Positions 62,004 through 64,000 of a stretch of DNA of 64,000 bases are shown in pieces. This stretch comes from Sphingomonas sp. Leaf208 (lineage in GTDB: Bacteria > Pseudomonadota > Alphaproteobacteria > Sphingomonadales > Sphingomonadaceae). The notes under the pieces are model-generated. The model was not told the origin of the DNA. It worked only from the letters and a program-made list of their open reading frames with translations, and made no database searches. A program made the position numbers and the translations under genes. The DNA is taken from the NCBI RefSeq assembly GCF_001421415.1, contig NZ_LMKH01000036.1, positions 196,611-260,610 on the forward strand. The letters run 5' to 3'. Each line of letters opens with the position of its first letter. Positions within the stretch are counted from its first letter, which is position 1.

Positions 62004-62567
62004 TTACGTGGTCGAATCCATCGTTTCGACCGTGAGGCGGTCGTTGGTGTAGACGCAGAGCTCGGACGCTATGCCCATCGCCTTGCGGCACAACACCTCG
62101 GCGTCGGTCTCGTATTCGACCAGCGCTCGGGCCGCGGCGAGCGCGTAGTTGCCGCCGGAGCCGATCGCGGCGACGCCGTTCTCGGGTTCGAGGACATCGC
62201 CGTTGCCGGTGAGGATCAGCGTGACGTCCTTGTCGGCGACGATCATCATCGCTTCGAGGTTGCGGAGGAACTTGTCGGTGCGCCAGTCCTTGGCGAGCTC
62301 AACCGCGGCGCGCAGGAGTTGGCCCTGGTGCGCTTCGAGTTTGCGTTCGAGGCGTTCGAACAAGGTGAACGCGTCGGCGGTCGCGCCGGCGAATCCGCCG
62401 ATGACGCTGCCGTCGCCGAGGCGGCGGACCTTGCGCGCGTTGGGTTTCATGACGGTCTGGCCCATCGAGACCTGGCCGTCGCCGATCACGACGACCTTGC
62501 CGCCGCGGCGGACCGAGAGGATCGTGGTGCCGTGCCATGTCGGCATGGCGTGGGGGTCGTTGCTCAT
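62004..62567 (-). CDS. hslV: ATP-dependent protease subunit HslV
   Basis: The threonine protease ring of HslVU. The 187-residue precursor has an N-terminal propeptide ending WHG, with Thr-Thr-I-L-S-V-R-R exposed after processing (T14 is the nucleophile). [22 protein letters not shown] (Lys33-equivalent), [17 protein letters not shown] and [14 protein letters not shown] follow, with the standard end [15 protein letters not shown]. The start is ATG 62567. First gene of the pair, with hslU 119 bp downstream across a family C repeat. Probably heat-shock (RpoH) controlled; I did not identify the promoter. Confidence 0.96.
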   Translation of the reverse strand: MSNDPHAMPTWHGTTILSVRRGGKVVVIGDGQVSMGQTVMKPNARKVRRLGDGSVIGGFAGATADAFTLFERLERKLEAHQGQLLRAAVELAKDWRTDKFLRNLEAMMIVADKDVTLILTGNGDVLEPENGVAAIGSGGNYALAAARALVEYETDAEVLCRKAMGIASELCVYTNDRLTVETMDSTT

Positions 62568-62621
62568 AGGCGCGATGTAGGGTTTGGTTTTGGGGGTGCA
62601 ACGCCTGTGCCTGAACGCGCG

Positions 62622-62790
62622 CCGTTCGTGTCGGCTGACCTCCCGTTCGTGTCGTCCATCGTCCCGAGTAGCGATCGAGCTTGTCGAGAGCGCGTATCGA
62701 GGGATTGAGGTTGCGCGTGTCACCTGTACCTCGATACGCGCCCTCGATACGCCCGAGGGGGCTACTCGGTCGCTACTCGGCACGAACGGA
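62622..62790. repeat. Inverted repeat, family G variant
   Basis: GCCGTTCGTGTCGGCTGACC, CCCGAGTAGCGATCGAGC and GCGCGTATCGAGG on the left are mirrored by CCTCGATACGCGC, CTACTCGGTCGCTACTCGG and CACGAACGG on the right. A third CACGAACGG lies at 62831-62839. It occupies most of the 278-bp gap between hslV and the holin gene. Confidence 0.75.
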
Positions 62791-62845
62791 AAGGGGAGTG
62801 CGAGCGGCATGACGTGCAAGTAGGATCTCGGCACGAACGGTATTC

Positions 62846-63103
62846 CTACCGCCCCTTCCCCCATTCCCGCGCGACCGTGTAGCCGAGATAGCCGGTGCCG
62901 AAGAGCGCGTAGAGGGGTTCGGGGATCGCGTTGAGATACGCCGCCATGCCGGCCGCGACCGCTTGCACCATCTGCGGGCGGACGGCGGCGATCAGGCCTG
63001 CGGGGATCGCACCGAGCAGCAATGTGTACATCACGTAGAGGAACGTTGGCCGAGCGCGGGTGATCCAGGGGTCTGGTGCTGGATCAAGGGGTTGCGGGGT
63101 CAT
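62846..63103 (-). CDS. Holin-like membrane protein
   Basis: An 85-residue protein with two or three hydrophobic helices ([21 protein letters not shown], about 21-41, and [33 protein letters not shown], about 45-77) and a charged tail REWGKGR. Its size and layout fit a phage-type holin of the 3TM class. It is the next gene downstream of the GH108 endolysin. Such pairs occur as remnants of prophage and as lysis modules of gene transfer agents. It would permeabilise the inner membrane for the endolysin. Confidence 0.75.
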   Translation of the reverse strand: MTPQPLDPAPDPWITRARPTFLYVMYTLLLGAIPAGLIAAVRPQMVQAVAAGMAAYLNAIPEPLYALFGTGYLGYTVAREWGKGR

Positions 63104-63167
63104 TGGCTGTCTCCGGCAATCTGGAAGTGCACAAAGTTCACACGCTGGGAGCGTTTTCGCAGGGGCC

Positions 63168-63704
63168 TCAGGTGCGGTTGGCGAGCCAGCCGTAGAGGAA
63201 GGCTTCGTTGGCGGGACGGGTCTCGGCCAGCGCGACGTAGCGTTCGCCTTGGAGGGCCTCGATCGCTTTCAGGAGCACGGTTTCGCCGCCGGGTTTGCGG
63301 CGGGCTAGGAAGGAGTCGAGCGCGGTGAGCGTGGCGGGGCCGATGCGGCCGTCCAGGATCATGTCCGGGTAGTCGGTGGCGCCGCGGTTGAGCGCATTGA
63401 GCGCACGCTGGAGGAAGGTGGTGGCGACTGCGGGGCCCATGTTAATGCCGGTGTCGAAGAGTTCTTCGGCGATTTTCGGGGCTCGGGGGGCGATCTGGTC
63501 GAAGGCCGGGCGGGTCCAGTAGAGGCGGTGGTAGATGGTTTCCGCCTGGTCGCGGGGAAAATTGCGCATGTCTCCGGGGTAGCCGTTGGTGCGGGCTACG
63601 CTTTCCGTGATGCCGTAGCGGGTGGGGCCGCCTCGGTCTGCGGGGTGGTTCGAGTAGCCGCCTTCGCGGTCAATGACGGCGTCGATTAGGTGGTCGATGG
63701 TCAT
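63168..63704 (-). CDS. Glycoside hydrolase family 108 N-acetylmuramidase (endolysin)
   Basis: A 178-residue peptidoglycan hydrolase. The catalytic start MTIDHLIDAVIDREGGYSNHPADRGGPTRYGIT carries the E-G-G-Y catalytic Glu (about 14). Then come TIYHRLYWTRPAFDQI, LFDTGINMGPAVATTFLQRALNAL and a C-terminal peptidoglycan-binding segment (DGRIGPATLTALDSFLAR). There is no signal peptide, so it needs the downstream holin to reach the wall. The ATG at 63704 follows GGGAGCCACATC. No capsid, terminase or tail genes are in the window. Confidence 0.9.
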   Translation of the reverse strand: MTIDHLIDAVIDREGGYSNHPADRGGPTRYGITESVARTNGYPGDMRNFPRDQAETIYHRLYWTRPAFDQIAPRAPKIAEELFDTGINMGPAVATTFLQRALNALNRGATDYPDMILDGRIGPATLTALDSFLARRKPGGETVLLKAIEALQGERYVALAETRPANEAFLYGWLANRT

Positions 63705-63815
63705 GATGTGGCTCCCGCCCTGTTTGGGGGTGGAGCGAACCATATTGGTTCGCTGTAGGACAGGGGATTCTTGGCGGGTCATGCCCTGCATCGTTCCCTC
63801 ACTTCCGCTCTCTAC

Positions 63816-63898
63816 CGTTCCCCCGCGGAGGCGGGGGGCCAGGGTTACGGCGGACGCCGCTCGTGATTCCTGGGCTCCCGCTTTCGCGGGAGAACAAA
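63816..63898. repeat. Family B repeat with extended centre
   Basis: CGTTCCCCCGCGGAGGCGGG and CTCCCGCTTTCGCGGGAGAA flank about 40 bp, as in the copy at 40679. Confidence 0.85.
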
Positions 63899-63928
63899 AA
63901 AGGGAGCCCGGCCCATCCGGTCAGATCG

Positions 63929-64000
63929 CACCTCCCCGGCGGCGGCCGGGGTCCAGTTGGGGAACGGTGCTGAGGGAGGGAGGCGCTTCGTTACCTCTGA
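63929..64000. repeat. Partial family A repeat at the window end
   Basis: CACCTCCCCGGCGGCGGCCGG followed by TCCAGTTGGGGAACGG and CGCTTCGTTACCTC: a left arm and spacer cut by the window edge. It is more diverged than the other copies. Confidence 0.7.

Noticed and set aside
62622-62790. Repeat-rich segment considered as an integrase attachment site next to the lysis genes
   Set aside because: It is an inverted repeat of a type also seen at 60490; no integrase, tRNA or direct repeat accompanies it.

Overview
The window is a 64-kb stretch of chromosome from a GC-rich alphaproteobacterium, most likely Sphingomonas or a close relative in the Sphingomonadales. This rests on the gene complement (two large TonB-dependent receptors, DUF3147, DUF4345, DUF2721 and DUF6894 proteins, egtBD, a PduO-type adenosyltransferase next to a HIG1 protein), the strong G/C bias at third codon positions, and the dense GC-rich palindromic repeats between genes. 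No rRNA, CRISPR array, transposase or complete prophage was seen. One tRNA (Thr, GGU anticodon) is present.

Layout. 1-7.5 kb: 3' end of an EI24 membrane protein, small hypothetical genes, ergothioneine genes egtB-egtD, cobalamin adenosyltransferase plus HIG1 protein, DUF3147, gluQRS, an HNH endonuclease and an EF-hand lipoprotein. 7.5-15.5 kb: ppc, a thioesterase overlapping oligopeptidase B, aminopeptidase P, a 45-residue small protein and tRNA-Thr. 15.6-22.7 kb: a catabolic locus with a Gfo/Idh/MocA oxidoreductase divergent from an aldo/keto reductase and an overlapping SsuD-like monooxygenase, then an MFS transporter and a TonB receptor. Its content resembles oxidative sulfoquinovose (sulfo-SMO) degradation. 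22.8-30.1 kb: DUF2721-DUF4345, an MBL hydrolase, a VOC protein, ferredoxin-NADP reductase, uvrB, a PRC-barrel protein and a lipoprotein. 30.2-30.5 kb: a structured transcript candidate carrying an 18-codon ORF behind a Shine-Dalgarno complementary to 15 nt of the 16S 3' end. 30.8-36.2 kb: DUF2501, an HExxH protein overlapping a class I fumarase, two exported proteins and a sirtuin. 36.4-42.7 kb: era, rnc, lepB, pgi, DUF4174, gor. 42.7-50.5 kb: enoyl-CoA hydratase, a second TonB receptor with a GH144-type glucanase (probable beta-glucan uptake), a thiolase and an SDR gene broken by an amber codon. 50.5-59.6 kb: a SecD-head-like protein, a small beta-solenoid protein, the branched-chain keto-acid dehydrogenase operon, a fumarylacetoacetase-like protein, a Crp/Fnr regulator and a DEAD-box helicase. 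59.8-64 kb: a nitroreductase gene broken by an ochre codon, hslVU, and an orphan endolysin-holin pair.

How the parts work together: central metabolism (ppc, fumarase, pgi, BCKDH, thiolase, enoyl-CoA hydratase), redox protection (egtBD, gor, Fpr), RNA and protein quality control (rnc, era, DEAD-box helicase, hslVU, lepB) and two TonB-receptor nutrient loci. At least seven families of inverted repeats fill most gaps between transcription units. In several places they touch coding sequence: they supply the sirtuin C-terminus and stop, abut the stops of hslV and the thioesterase, and encode part of the E2 linker. Coordinates and motifs were read by eye; family names come from recognition of conserved motifs, not from a database search.
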